Notes: generated by a model from the sequence alone, not told the origin. Shown: positions 25,706-34,534, numbered from the stretch's first letter. The stretch is 64,000 nt of DNA from Bauldia sp. (GCA_020849325.1 JADLGL010000092.1:1-64000), one strand, 5' to 3'. A program made the numbers and translations.

Positions 25706-26287
25706 TCAGCAGGCGCGATACTGGAGGTGGAAGACGATCGCGGCATCGACGTCCGTGGTGTCGACGGTCGCCATCGCCTGCTGTCCGCCCGACGTGGTCA
25801 CGCGGATGCTGGCATTGGTGCGGAGGATCACGTCCTGGCCGCAGGCCGACCACACATTGGCGGCGGCGACGATGGTGTTGCGGAGCGTGAAATCCTGCTG
25901 CCGCGGACCGGTGAAGGTCTGGTTGAACACCGGACCGGTGCCGCCGGCGAAGAAGTATTCCACCCGGAACACCGAGCTCGCGCCGGCCGGCAGGCCGTTG
26001 TAGCCGCGGTAGTCCACCGAGACGACCGAAACGCTGAGGCCGTTCGGCACGTTCACCGGGATCGCGAGGTTGCACGACTTCCGGTCGAAGGTCCGGGCCC
26101 CGCCCGCCTCCGCCTGGAACTGGCTGTAGAGGATCGAGAGGGTCTGGCCGCTGATGACCGCGTCCGCCGAACCCGGCGGGCAGCCGGTGCCGCCATAGGT
26201 CGGATTGCCGAGGGTGAGCCCGGTCTGGGCATGACCGGCCACCGTGCCGGCGATGAGGAGCGAGAGTGCGAGGAGCGCACGTTTCAT
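25706..26287 (-). CDS. Secreted DUF4360 family protein (copy 1)
   Basis: A 193-residue paralogue of the neighbouring protein. The signal peptide is MKRALLALSLLIAGTVAGHAQ. It shows GTGCPPGSAD, SILYSQFQAEAGG, RKSCNLAIPVNVPNG, VDYRGYNGLPAGASS, SACGQDVILRTN and a final LQYRAC, with cysteines at about 35, 72, 149 and 193. The start at 26287 follows GAAGGA by about ten bases. The frame is open well upstream but that part is noncoding in character. Secreted, function unknown; probably made together with copy 2 and the barrel protein. Confidence 0.82.
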   Translation of the reverse strand: MKRALLALSLLIAGTVAGHAQTGLTLGNPTYGGTGCPPGSADAVISGQTLSILYSQFQAEAGGARTFDRKSCNLAIPVNVPNGLSVSVVSVDYRGYNGLPAGASSVFRVEYFFAGGTGPVFNQTFTGPRQQDFTLRNTIVAAANVWSACGQDVILRTNASIRVTTSGGQQAMATVDTTDVDAAIVFHLQYRAC

Positions 26288-26353
26288 GTGGCGATGTCCT
26301 TCCGCCGTTGGGATCGAAGCCCCCCTGGCTTTGTGGCTCTCGATACCGTCTTC

Positions 26354-26372
26354 AAGCTGAACCCAGGATGAG
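26354..26372 (-). promoter_or_regulatory. Conserved upstream element of DUF4360 copy 1
   Basis: AAGCTGAACC-CAGG-ATGAG on the plus strand, 67-85 bases before the start at 26287, matching the element at 25578-25596. The similar distance to both starts supports a shared regulatory role. Confidence 0.4.
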
Positions 26373-26474
26373 CGGACGGTTAACGTCGGCGACGGCGCCG
26401 CGCGTCCGACAGAAGCGGGACCTTCCGCTCCAATCGCGACGCCGCTATGGCGTTCCGCGAGCCGGAGCGAAATC

Positions 26475-28919
26475 TTGGCCGACGCCCTTCCGATCGACGA
26501 CGCGCTGCCGGCGATTCTCGCCGCGTTCGCGGCCGGCCCGTCGGCGGTGATCGTCGCCCCGCCCGGCGCCGGCAAGACGACGCGCGTCCCGCTCGCGCTC
26601 CTCGACGCTCCGTTTCGCGGCGACGGCCGGATCATCCTGCTCGAGCCGCGGCGGCTCGCCGCGCGCGGCGCGGCACGGCGGATGGCGGCGACGCTCGGCG
26701 AGGAGGTCGGCGGCACGGTCGGCTACCGCGTCCGCCTCGACGCGCAGGTCTCGGCAAGGACGCGGATCGAGGTGGTCACCGAGGGCGTGTTCACGCGGAT
26801 GATCCAGGACGACCCCGGCCTTGCCGGCATCGCCGCCGTCCTCTTCGACGAATTCCACGAGCGCAGCCTCGACGCCGATCTCGGCCTTGCCTTCGCGCTC
26901 GACGCCCGCGCCCTCCGCGACGATCTCCGCATCGGCGTCATGTCGGCCACCATCGACGGGGCGCGCGTCGCCGGGCTCCTCGACGACGCGCCGGTCATCC
27001 GCTCCGAAGGCCGGGCGTTTCCGGTCGAGACGCGCCACGTGCCGCGCGATCCTGCCGTGCCGCTCGAAGACCAGGTCGCGCGCACGGTGCTCGACGCGCT
27101 GGCGGAGGAGCCCGGCTCGGTCCTCGTGTTCCTTCCCGGCGAGCGGGAGATCCGCCGCGTCGCGGAACGGCTCGCCGGGCGCGTCGCGGCGAATGTCGAC
27201 GTCGATCCGCTCTACGGCCAGCTCTCCGTCGCCGAGCAGGACCGTGCGGTGTCGCCGGCTCCCGCCGGGCGGCGGAAAGTGGTGCTGGCGACGTCGATCG
27301 CGGAGACCTCGCTCACGATCCTCGGCGTCCGCGTCGTGATCGATTCCGGCTACCGGCGTTCGCCGGCCTACGACCCCGCGACCGGGCTCACCGCACTCGA
27401 AACCCGCCGCGTCTCGCGCGCCGCCGCCGACCAGCGCCGCGGTCGCGCCGGCCGCACCGAGCCGGGCGTCTGCTACCGCCTCTGGCACGCCGGGCAGACG
27501 AACGCGCTGGAACCGTTCGACCGGCCCGAAATCCTCGAAGCGGACCTCACCGGATTCGCGCTGGAACTCGCGCGCTGGGGCGTTCCTTCGCCGGATTCGC
27601 TTCGCTTCCTCGATCCGCCGCCGAAGCCCGCCTTCGCGGAAGCGCTGGCGCTGCTCCGGGCACTCGATGCCATCACGCGCGAGGGCGCGATCACGTCCGA
27701 CGGCCGGGCGCTGGCGCGGCTGCCGCTCCATCCGCGGCTCGCCCACATGGTGGCGAAAGCGGCCACGCGCGGCGAGGCGACCACGGCGGCGGAGCTCGCG
27801 ATGCTCCTCACCGAGCGCGGGCTCGGCGGCGACGACGTCGACCTTGCCGCGCGGCTGATGCGCTTCGGTTCGGAGCGCTCCGGCCGCGCCGGCGATGCGC
27901 GGCGCCTCGCGGGCCGGATCGCAGAGCTCGCGGGGGGCAAGGGCGTGGCGCCGGTCGAGGATGCCGGCCGCCTCCTCGCCGCGGCCTATCCGGAGCGGGT
28001 GGCGCAGGGGTTTGGCGACGGTCGTTTCCGGCTCGCCGGCGGCCGGGCGGCGACGCTCGACCCGGCCGAGCCGCTTTCGCGCGCGCCGTTCCTCGTCGCG
28101 GCCGAGATCACCGGCACGGCGGCGGCCGGGCGGATTCGCGCCGCCGCCGCGATCGATCGCGCCGAGATCGAGGCGCTGTTCGCCGAGCGGATCGTCGCCG
28201 AACCGACGCTCGCCTTCGACGCTGCGTCGGCGAGCGTGCGGGCGCGGCGCGTCCGCCGGCTGGGCGCGCTTCGCCTCGCCGAGGAGCCGGCGGCGGTCGC
28301 CGCGGACGCGCGGGCGGCGGAGATGCTCGCGGCCGGCATCGCCGAACTCGGGATCGCGCGGCTGCCGTGGTCGAAGGAGCAGTCGGCGCTCCGGGCGCGG
28401 TCGACCTATCTCGCCGCTTTCGACGCCGGCTTCCCGGACCTGTCGGACGCCCGCCTCGCCGCAACCGTGTCGGACTGGCTGGCGCCGCACCTCATCGGGC
28501 GCACCGCGCTTGCCGCGATCACCGCGGACGACCTCGCGGCGGGGCTGGCGACGCTGCTGCCGTGGGACAGGCGGGCGGAAATCGACCGCGCCCTCCCCTC
28601 GCATTTCGAGGCGCCCACGGGCTCGCGCATCCCGATCGACTACGCCGCCGAGAACGGGCCGCTCGTCGAGGTTCGCGTGCAGGAACTGTTCGGCCTCGAC
28701 AGACACCCCGCAGTGGCCGGCGGACGCGTGCCGCTCCTCCTCGTCCTCGTGTCGCCGGCGCACCGGCCGATCCAGACGACGCGCGACCTCCCCGGCTTCT
28801 GGCGCGGCTCGTGGCGCGACGTCCAGAAAGACCTCCGCGGGCGGTATCCCCGCCACCCCTGGCCCGACGACCCGCTCGCAGCGCCGCCGACGCGACGGGC
28901 GAAACCGCGGGGGACCTGA
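26475..28919 (+). CDS. hrpB: ATP-dependent helicase HrpB
   Basis: An 814-residue DExH-box helicase. Visible motifs are Walker A PPGAGKTT (29-36), DEFH (124-127) in place of the commoner DEAH, MSATI, SIAETSLTI, and DQRRGRAGRTEPG as motif VI. The C-terminal HrpB domain is present, with WLAPHLIG and a terminal PFxxSWRDVQKDLRGRYPRH-like end. It is translated from a TTG with GGAG nine bases upstream. HrpB is a cytoplasmic RNA/DNA helicase of poorly known role and usually stands alone, as here. Confidence 0.93.
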   Translation: MADALPIDDALPAILAAFAAGPSAVIVAPPGAGKTTRVPLALLDAPFRGDGRIILLEPRRLAARGAARRMAATLGEEVGGTVGYRVRLDAQVSARTRIEVVTEGVFTRMIQDDPGLAGIAAVLFDEFHERSLDADLGLAFALDARALRDDLRIGVMSATIDGARVAGLLDDAPVIRSEGRAFPVETRHVPRDPAVPLEDQVARTVLDALAEEPGSVLVFLPGEREIRRVAERLAGRVAANVDVDPLYGQLSVAEQDRAVSPAPAGRRKVVLATSIAETSLTILGVRVVIDSGYRRSPAYDPATGLTALETRRVSRAAADQRRGRAGRTEPGVCYRLWHAGQTNALEPFDRPEILEADLTGFALELARWGVPSPDSLRFLDPPPKPAFAEALALLRALDAITREGAITSDGRALARLPLHPRLAHMVAKAATRGEATTAAELAMLLTERGLGGDDVDLAARLMRFGSERSGRAGDARRLAGRIAELAGGKGVAPVEDAGRLLAAAYPERVAQGFGDGRFRLAGGRAATLDPAEPLSRAPFLVAAEITGTAAAGRIRAAAAIDRAEIEALFAERIVAEPTLAFDAASASVRARRVRRLGALRLAEEPAAVAADARAAEMLAAGIAELGIARLPWSKEQSALRARSTYLAAFDAGFPDLSDARLAATVSDWLAPHLIGRTALAAITADDLAAGLATLLPWDRRAEIDRALPSHFEAPTGSRIPIDYAAENGPLVEVRVQELFGLDRHPAVAGGRVPLLLVLVSPAHRPIQTTRDLPGFWRGSWRDVQKDLRGRYPRHPWPDDPLAAPPTRRAKPRGT

Positions 28920-29234
28920 CGGAGTTCCCGTTCGGTGTACCAAGAAGTCGGCCGTCACTCTGCGCCCGCGTCATGGAGCTCCCGATCCCGCTTTGTTCAC
29001 CCCCGCCCTTGTGGGCGAGGCCGGGAGAGGGACTTGCGGCCTCGGACACTGCACGGCCGCACTTGGCAGATGGGCCGAAAGTCCCCACCCCAGCCCTCCC
29101 ACAAGGGGAAGGGAGCGCGCAGACGGAGCGAAGGTGCCCCTTTCTCGGGTTTCGCCAATGGGCGTCGGGCGGCTCGATCCGCCGGACGCGGAAGCGTGGC
29201 TGGCATCGCGGCGGCGGTCGGCTATGACTGGCGC
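28920..29234. other. Intergenic region with a spaced inverted repeat
   Basis: No gene is seen here. CCCTTGTGGG (29006-29015) and CCCACAAGGG (29098-29107) are perfect reverse complements about 80 bases apart, with the C-rich style of the element at 1801-1945, so this is probably another member of that repeat family. Confidence 0.5.
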
Positions 29235-30299
29235 ATGCCACGCCTCCGCTTCGCGCGAACCGCAGCCCTCGTCCTTGCCGGCTCCGTCCTCGCGGGCTGC
29301 GCCGGCGACGGCTACTACGCGCAGTCGATCGAAGGGCATTTCGCGCTCATGGGTGCCCGCGAAAGCGTCGCCGGACTGATCCGCGACGAGGAGACGCCGG
29401 AGGACCTCCGCACGCGGCTCGTCCTCGCCGAGGAAATCCGGGCCTTCGCCATCGAAGAGCTCGCGCTGCCCGACAATGGCAGCTACCGGACCTATGCCGA
29501 CCTCGGACGCGAGGTGGTGACGTGGAACGTCGTCGCGACGCCGCAGCTGGCGCTCGATCCGGTCGCGTGGTGCTTTCCGGTGTTCGGCTGCGTCGCCTAT
29601 CGCGGCTACTTCAACGAGGACGAGGCGGTCGCCTTCGCGCGGACCCTCGTGGCGGAAGGGCTCGACGTGACGATCGGCGGGTCGATCGCCTATTCGACGC
29701 TCGGCTGGTTCCGCGATCCGCTCCTCAACACGATCATCTTCGATCCGGACTACGCCCTCGCCGGCACGATCTTTCACGAACTGGCGCACCAGCTCCTCTA
29801 CGTGAACGACGATTCCACCTTCAACGAATCGTACGCCGTCGCCGTCGAACGCGAGGGGATTCGCCGCTGGCTCGCGGCGCACGGCACGCCCGAGCTCGTC
29901 GCCGCCTGGCAGGCGAGCGAACGGCGGCAGGAGGAGTTCGTGACGCTCGTCCTCGGCGCGCGCGACCGGCTCGAAGCGCTCTACGCATCCGACCGCAGCG
30001 ACGCCGAGAAACTGCAGCGGAAAGCCGTCATCTTCGATCGGCTCCGCGCCGATTACCGCGTCCTCCGCGCGTCGTGGGGCGGCTATGGCGGCTACGACCG
30101 CTGGTTCGCGCAGGACCTCAACAACGCCAACCTCGCATCGGTCGCCACCTACAATGCGACGGTCCCCGCTTTCGACGCCCTCCTCGCTTCGGTCGGCGGC
30201 GACATGGCCGCGTTCCATGCCGCTGCGGCGGAACTCGCCCGCCTGCCGCGGGCGGAACGGGATGCCGCGCTCGCGCGTCTTGCCGGCGGAGGGCAATAG
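29235..30299 (+). CDS. Lipoprotein aminopeptidase (zinc, HExxH)
   Basis: A 354-residue protein with a lipoprotein signal: MPRLRFARTAALVLAGSVLAGC, with lipobox LAGC near residue 22. The mature part carries FHELAHQLLY, an HExxH zinc site, at about 180-190, with the preceding WFRDPLLNTII and following FNESYAVAVE typical of the putative aminopeptidase family (PF10023). Length is normal. It would be an outer-membrane-anchored periplasmic peptidase. The ATG at 29235 is chosen because the signal peptide begins there; upstream in-frame sequence is repeat-derived. Confidence 0.85.
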   Translation: MPRLRFARTAALVLAGSVLAGCAGDGYYAQSIEGHFALMGARESVAGLIRDEETPEDLRTRLVLAEEIRAFAIEELALPDNGSYRTYADLGREVVTWNVVATPQLALDPVAWCFPVFGCVAYRGYFNEDEAVAFARTLVAEGLDVTIGGSIAYSTLGWFRDPLLNTIIFDPDYALAGTIFHELAHQLLYVNDDSTFNESYAVAVEREGIRRWLAAHGTPELVAAWQASERRQEEFVTLVLGARDRLEALYASDRSDAEKLQRKAVIFDRLRADYRVLRASWGGYGGYDRWFAQDLNNANLASVATYNATVPAFDALLASVGGDMAAFHAAAAELARLPRAERDAALARLAGGGQ

Positions 30300-30399
30300 T
30301 CCACCACGCGGCCCAACGGGCGGCTCGCGCATGCCGAAAGGCGATAGGCGCGGGCGGTCCGGCCGGATAAGCATCGGCACGGCGAGAGGAAACCATCCC

Positions 30400-32139
30400 T
30401 TGATCGACAGCGACGAGGACGAGACCCCGGAGGGCCGCGCGTCCCACCCGGTGACGGCGCCGGCGGGGCCGCGCTACGAGGCGACTTTCCCGGCGCTCTC
30501 GACCGAGGAGATCGACAGGATCCGGCCGTTCGGGGAGGTCCTGCGGTACCCCGCAGGCGCGGCGCTGTTCGAGACCGGCAAGCCCGGCCCGGGCATGTTC
30601 GTGATCCTCACGGGGCGCGTCGCCATCTCCCGGCGCGACGGGCTCGGCAATGTCGCACCGGTCATCGAGCAGGGGCCGGGCCAGTTCCTCGCCGAGGTCG
30701 GGCAGCTCTCCGGCCAGCCGGCGCTGGTCGACGGCCATGCGGTCGGCGACGTCGAGACCATCCTCGTGCCGCCCGACGGAGTGCGGCGACTGATGGTCGA
30801 GGCGGCGGAGCTCGGCGAGAAGATCACGCACGCCCTCCTCCTCCGCCGCACCTCGCTGATCGAGAGCGGCGCCGGCGGGCCGATCCTCATCGGCCGCGAG
30901 AGCTCGCGCGACATGGTGCGGCTCCAGACCTTCCTCAGCCGCAACACCTGGCCGCACACCGTCATCGATCCGGAGGCGGACCGCGAAGGGCTCGCGCTCC
31001 TCGTCCACTACCGCGTCGAGAACCCCGACGAGCCGCTCGTCGTCTGCCCGGACGGCTGGATTCTCCGCAATCCGGGCGAGGCGGACCTCGCCAAGCAGCT
31101 CGGCATGCTCGACGACGGGCGGAGCCGCAAAACGTACGACGTCGCCATCGTCGGCTGCGGCCCCGCCGGCCTCGCGGCGGCGGTCTATGCGGCGTCGGAG
31201 GGGCTGACGGTCGTCGTGCTCGACGCCGTCGCCTTCGGCGGGCAGGCCGGGGCAAGCATGCGGATCGAGAACTATCTCGGCTTCCCCGCCGGCATCACCG
31301 GCCAGGAGCTCGCCGCCAACGCCCACGTCCAGGCGCAGAAATTCGGCGCGGAGATCCTGATCCCGACCACGGTCAACGGCATCGACTGCAGCCGCGCCAA
31401 CGGGCTCCTCACCCTCGACGTCGACGCGGGGCCCGACATCGAGGCGAAGGCGGTGGTGGTGGCGAGCGGCGCGAAATACCGGCGACCGGACATTCCGGGC
31501 CTCCGGCGCTTCGAAGGACGCGGCGTCTGGTACTGGGCGTCGCCGATCGAGGCGAAGCTCTGCACGAAGAAGGAAGTCATCGTCGTCGGCGGCGGCAATT
31601 CAGCGGGACAGGCCGCCGTCTTCCTGGCGCGGAATGCGGGATCGGTGCGGATGATGGTGCGCGGGAAGGGCCTTGCGGCGAGCATGTCGCGCTACCTCAT
31701 CGACCGGATCGAGGCGACCGGGAACATCACGATCATGGTCGAGACCGAGATCACCGGGCTCACGGGCGAGCCCGACGGCGACCTCGCCGGGGTGACCTGG
31801 CGCGACCGGCGCCGCGGGGTCGACGGATCGGCGGCGATCGAGAACGTCTTCATCTTCGCCGGTGCCGACCCCGCCACGGGCTGGCTCCGCGGCTGCGGCG
31901 TCGAGCTCGACCGCAACGGCTTCGTCGTCACGGGTACGCGGCCACCCTCCCCCACGGGCGAGCCCTCCTCGCCGCTCGAGACGGCGGTGCCCGGCGTCTT
32001 TGCCATCGGCGATGTCCGGTCGGGCTCGGTGAAGCGGGTGGGCTCCGCGATCGGCGAGGGCTCGCAGGTCTGTTCCGCAATCCACCAGTTCCTCGCCGCG
32101 CTCGACGGCGAGGACGCCAAGCCGAAGGCCGCCGCATGA
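30400..32139 (+). CDS. Cyclic-nucleotide-domain / thioredoxin-reductase-like flavoprotein
   Basis: A 579-residue fusion. Residues about 30-150 form a cNMP-binding-type beta-roll (LRYPAGAALFETGKPGPGMFVILTG). A linker domain follows to about 240, then a thioredoxin-reductase-like FAD/NADPH module with VGCGPAGLAAA near 250 and VVGGGNSAGQAAV near 394. The catalytic CxxC of true thioredoxin reductase is absent: its region reads WYWASPIEAKLC with a single cysteine (C388). So it is unlikely to reduce thioredoxin in the usual way. TTG start with GAGGAAA upstream. It overlaps the UBP zinc-finger gene by four bases. Confidence 0.85.
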   Translation: MIDSDEDETPEGRASHPVTAPAGPRYEATFPALSTEEIDRIRPFGEVLRYPAGAALFETGKPGPGMFVILTGRVAISRRDGLGNVAPVIEQGPGQFLAEVGQLSGQPALVDGHAVGDVETILVPPDGVRRLMVEAAELGEKITHALLLRRTSLIESGAGGPILIGRESSRDMVRLQTFLSRNTWPHTVIDPEADREGLALLVHYRVENPDEPLVVCPDGWILRNPGEADLAKQLGMLDDGRSRKTYDVAIVGCGPAGLAAAVYAASEGLTVVVLDAVAFGGQAGASMRIENYLGFPAGITGQELAANAHVQAQKFGAEILIPTTVNGIDCSRANGLLTLDVDAGPDIEAKAVVVASGAKYRRPDIPGLRRFEGRGVWYWASPIEAKLCTKKEVIVVGGGNSAGQAAVFLARNAGSVRMMVRGKGLAASMSRYLIDRIEATGNITIMVETEITGLTGEPDGDLAGVTWRDRRRGVDGSAAIENVFIFAGADPATGWLRGCGVELDRNGFVVTGTRPPSPTGEPSSPLETAVPGVFAIGDVRSGSVKRVGSAIGEGSQVCSAIHQFLAALDGEDAKPKAAA

Positions 32140-32450
32140 CGCTCGAATGCACGCATCTCGAGGACATCCGGACCGTGGTGCCGAGCGCCCGCGGCTGCGA
32201 GGACTGCCTCAAGATCGGCAGCCCCTGGGTCCACCTTCGCCTCTGCCGCACCTGCGGCCATGTCGGCTGCTGCGATCAGTCACCGAACCGCCACGCGACC
32301 CGGCATTTCCACGAGACGATGCACCCGATCATCGAAGGCTACGACCCGCCGGAGGGCTGGGCGTGGTGCTATGTCGACGAGGTGTTCATCGACCTCGGCG
32401 AACACGCCACGCCGCAGCTCGGACCGATCCCGAAATTCGTGGATTTCTGA
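32136..32450 (+). CDS. UBP-type zinc-finger protein
   Basis: A 104-residue protein that is almost entirely a ZnF-UBP domain: CTHLEDI near the start, GCEDCLK, LRLCRTCGHVGCCDQSP and NRHATRHFHETMHP provide the Cys/His ligands. The eukaryotic domain binds the C-terminus of ubiquitin; bacterial copies have no known ubiquitin partner. The ATG overlaps the flavoprotein stop (ATGA), so the two are co-translated, and the pairing suggests a complex or an electron-transfer adaptor. Function inferred only from linkage. Confidence 0.87.
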   Translation: MTLECTHLEDIRTVVPSARGCEDCLKIGSPWVHLRLCRTCGHVGCCDQSPNRHATRHFHETMHPIIEGYDPPEGWAWCYVDEVFIDLGEHATPQLGPIPKFVDF

Positions 32451-32470
32451 GCGGGCGACGGGGGACGCCG

Positions 32471-32719
32471 TCAAACGCCCTTCGGCGGCTCGGGGAGCGG
32501 CATCCACAGCGCCAGTTCGCCTTCGGCGAACACGATCGCGCCGCGGGCGCCGGAATCGGCCGCGATCCAGCATTTCTCAGCGCCGTGACCCGGCTCGGCC
32601 CAGCGGATCATCTCGACCTCGGCCGGCCACTGCTGGGTGCTGCGGACGACGGCCAGAATGCGCCGCCCGTCACGCGGGGCCTCCTCGATCGCGCGCCAAT
32701 CCCTCGACGAATCCGGCAT
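32471..32719 (-). CDS. DUF551-like small protein
   Basis: An 82-residue protein with DWRAIEEAPRDGRRILAV at the start and LALWMPLPEPP at the end, the pattern of DUF551-like proteins common in phages and alphaproteobacteria. No membrane segment. The ATG at 32719 has GGAGG eight bases upstream and is preferred over a GTG at 32740. It is convergent with the zinc-finger gene. Function unknown. Confidence 0.7.
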   Translation of the reverse strand: MPDSSRDWRAIEEAPRDGRRILAVVRSTQQWPAEVEMIRWAEPGHGAEKCWIAADSGARGAIVFAEGELALWMPLPEPPKGV

Positions 32720-32792
32720 CCCGGCCACCTCCGCTGACACGAGCCCCGCGAACGGCCACCACGGCCGCGCCGGTTCCCGCCACCGGAGCTTA

Positions 32793-32841
32793 GAGCATGA
32801 TCCGAAGAAGTGGATGCCGGTCTTCGACGAAGATCATGCTC
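32793..32841. repeat. Hyphomicrobiales intergenic repeat, second copy
   Basis: GAGCATGATC (32793-32802) and GATCATGCTC (32832-32841) bracket CGAAGAAGTGG...TCTTCG, matching the copy at 23361-23411. Downstream GAGCGCGATCC...CACGCTC is a decayed second dyad. Confidence 0.78.
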
Positions 32842-32917
32842 CATCAAGGAAATAGGCGACGAGCGCGATCCCTGACGGAACACGCTCCAGCCGGGCTGGA
32901 CGAAGGGGAGGAATCAG

Positions 32918-32959
32918 GCAGTGGGGGGAAGGGAGGGAATCGGATCTTCCCCCCACTGC
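32918..32959. repeat. Perfect 14-bp inverted repeat
   Basis: GCAGTGGGGGGAAG (32918-32931) and CTTCCCCCCACTGC (32946-32959) are exact reverse complements around a 14-base purine-rich loop. No adjacent gene uses it obviously as a terminator. Confidence 0.6.
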
Positions 32960-33211
32960 AGAGGCGAGTGGGTTGTCGCCTCATCCCGGGATCAGGACTC
33001 CGGGATTCCGTCATGCCTTCGGCGGCCCGGCGCGGACGCGTGGTCCTGCGGTACGCCGTCGGTCGTCGCTCGTGGCGGCCGGGCACGTGCCTGGCCGCGT
33101 CATGCCGAAGGAGTGCCTGACGAATAGAGCACCGGCGGCGGCCGACCGCTTCACCCGATCAGGGCAACGCCGGCGTGAGCTCCGGGCGACCGGGTTCGAC
33201 GGCGATGCGAC

Positions 33212-34282
33212 TCAGACGTGGCCGGGGACGAGGGCCGAGGCCGGCAGGGACATCGTGATCATGTGCACGAGATCGCGCTGACTGTGCTTTCCGGTCTTGA
33301 GGAACAGGCCCTTGAGGTGATGGCGGACGGTCTCGCGGCTGATCGAAAGCCGCTCGGCGACTTCGCTCAGTTCAAGGCCGGCAACGAGGAGGCTCGCGAC
33401 GCGGGCTTCCTGGCCGGTGAAGCCGAACACCTCCTCGAGGCAGTCCGGATCGACGACCGTCTGCTCCGCCGGCTCGGTGAGGACGATCATCACCGCGGGC
33501 GGCCCGCCGGCGCCATCGAGCGGCGACGGCCGGCTCGAAAGCCCCGTGACCTCGGCGGTGACGTGCCGCTCGCTGCGGGCGCCGGTCAGCATGACGATCG
33601 ACGAGCGGCCGGGATTGAGCGCCGCGGTCTCGAGCATGTCGCGGAAGCGCCGCTCGTGGGCGCGGTTGGCGGCGCCGAACGCCCCGCCGCGCAGCGCCAC
33701 CACGTCTTCGGCCGCCAGAAGCCCTTCGGCGGCGTGGTTGGCGAAGGCGACCCGCAGGGAGGCGTCGAGGAAGACTATGCCGCGATGCGACGCGTTCATG
33801 AGCGCGCGCGCGGCTTCGGCTTCGGCGATGGCCGAGCGGAAGAGGCGCTGGCTCGCCATCGCGCGCTTGAGGAAGCCGGCAACCCGTGTCAGCGCAGAGG
33901 CGTGCTCCGGACCGAAATCGCCGCGATCCTCGTCACGGCCGAGGTTGAGGATGTAGCGCGCGGTGCCCGCGTCGATCGTCACGCCAAGGCCGTAGCGCCG
34001 GCCCGCCGGGGTGAGGTCGCCGTTCCGGCCGCCCGGCGGGAACCCGTCATCGGCAATCGCCAGGTCATGCGACGGCGCATCCCGGTAGCTCGTGATCGCC
34101 TCGCCGGCGACGCCGCTGCGGGCGGTCGACGTCATGAGGCTGGCGGCGGCGAGGCCCAGCGGGGCGAGCGTCACGACCGTCGCGCCGAACACGTTGCGGA
34201 GACTCGCCAGCCACGCCTCCCAGTCGGCGGAGTGGGTGATCTCGAAGAGCTGGAGGAGGAGGGAATCGAGTTCGAGAAGCAT
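33212..34282 (-). CDS. LuxR-type transcriptional regulator with PAS-like domain
   Basis: A 356-residue protein. The C-terminal LuxR helix-turn-helix is clear: FTGQEARVASLLVAGLELSEVAERLSISRETVRHHLKGLFLKTG (about 290-335, positions 33250-33410). A PAS-like sensor region precedes it (ASHRGIVFLDASLRVAFANHAAEGLL). The N-terminal third is unrecognised. No autoinducer-binding domain and no receiver domain is seen, so the signal is unknown. The ATG at 34282 is the natural start; upstream in-frame sequence is basic and noncoding in style. Target genes cannot be told. Confidence 0.83.
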   Translation of the reverse strand: MLLELDSLLLQLFEITHSADWEAWLASLRNVFGATVVTLAPLGLAAASLMTSTARSGVAGEAITSYRDAPSHDLAIADDGFPPGGRNGDLTPAGRRYGLGVTIDAGTARYILNLGRDEDRGDFGPEHASALTRVAGFLKRAMASQRLFRSAIAEAEAARALMNASHRGIVFLDASLRVAFANHAAEGLLAAEDVVALRGGAFGAANRAHERRFRDMLETAALNPGRSSIVMLTGARSERHVTAEVTGLSSRPSPLDGAGGPPAVMIVLTEPAEQTVVDPDCLEEVFGFTGQEARVASLLVAGLELSEVAERLSISRETVRHHLKGLFLKTGKHSQRDLVHMITMSLPASALVPGHV

Positions 34283-34488
34283 TGGCGACGCTCGGGTCTT
34301 CCGTGTCGCCGGCCGGTGCGGCCGGGTCACGAGCCGCCCCCCTAGACCCAAGCACGGGACCTGCCACTGCCCAATCGGGTGGCAGAAGAGTTGACCGCAA
34401 CCCGGAAGCAGAAGCGACGAAAGCCGAAAACGGCAACCGAATCCGCTACTTATGTCGACATGCCGCGCCGGCATGAGCGCGGGACTCG

Positions 34489-34501
34489 CATCAATTTGAT
34501 G
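34489..34501. promoter_or_regulatory. Palindrome upstream of the LuxR-type gene
   Basis: CATCAATTTGATG is a perfect 6-bp dyad around one base, about 210 bases upstream of the regulator gene and just past the end of minE. It could be an operator for the regulator, but distance makes this uncertain. Confidence 0.25.
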
Positions 34502-34504
34502 GTC

Positions 34505-34529
34505 TGCCGGCGTCGAGGCGACGCCGGCA
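34505..34529 (-). terminator. Hairpin after minE
   Basis: TGCCGGCGTC (34505-34514) and GACGCCGGCA (34520-34529) form a perfect 10-bp stem with a five-base loop immediately after the minCDE operon. No strong T-run follows on the minus strand. Confidence 0.45.
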
Positions 34530-34534
34530 CCGGG

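Larger units (their letters stand above)
32720..33211. other. Intergenic region rich in palindromes
   Basis: No coding frame looks real here. It holds a copy of the Hyphomicrobiales repeat (32793 onward), a 14-bp inverted repeat (32918-32959) and further GC-rich dyads around 32985-33020 (CCCGGGATC, CTCCGGGATT). It appears to be a landing zone for extragenic repeats. Confidence 0.5.

Noticed and set aside
26445..28958. An 837-codon open frame on the minus strand opposite hrpB
   Set aside because: It has no recognisable motif and an Arg/Asp/Glu-biased composition; hrpB on the plus strand has all helicase motifs.
30400..32139. Thioredoxin reductase TrxB
   Set aside because: The redox CxxC is missing and a cyclic-nucleotide-type domain is fused at the N-terminus.
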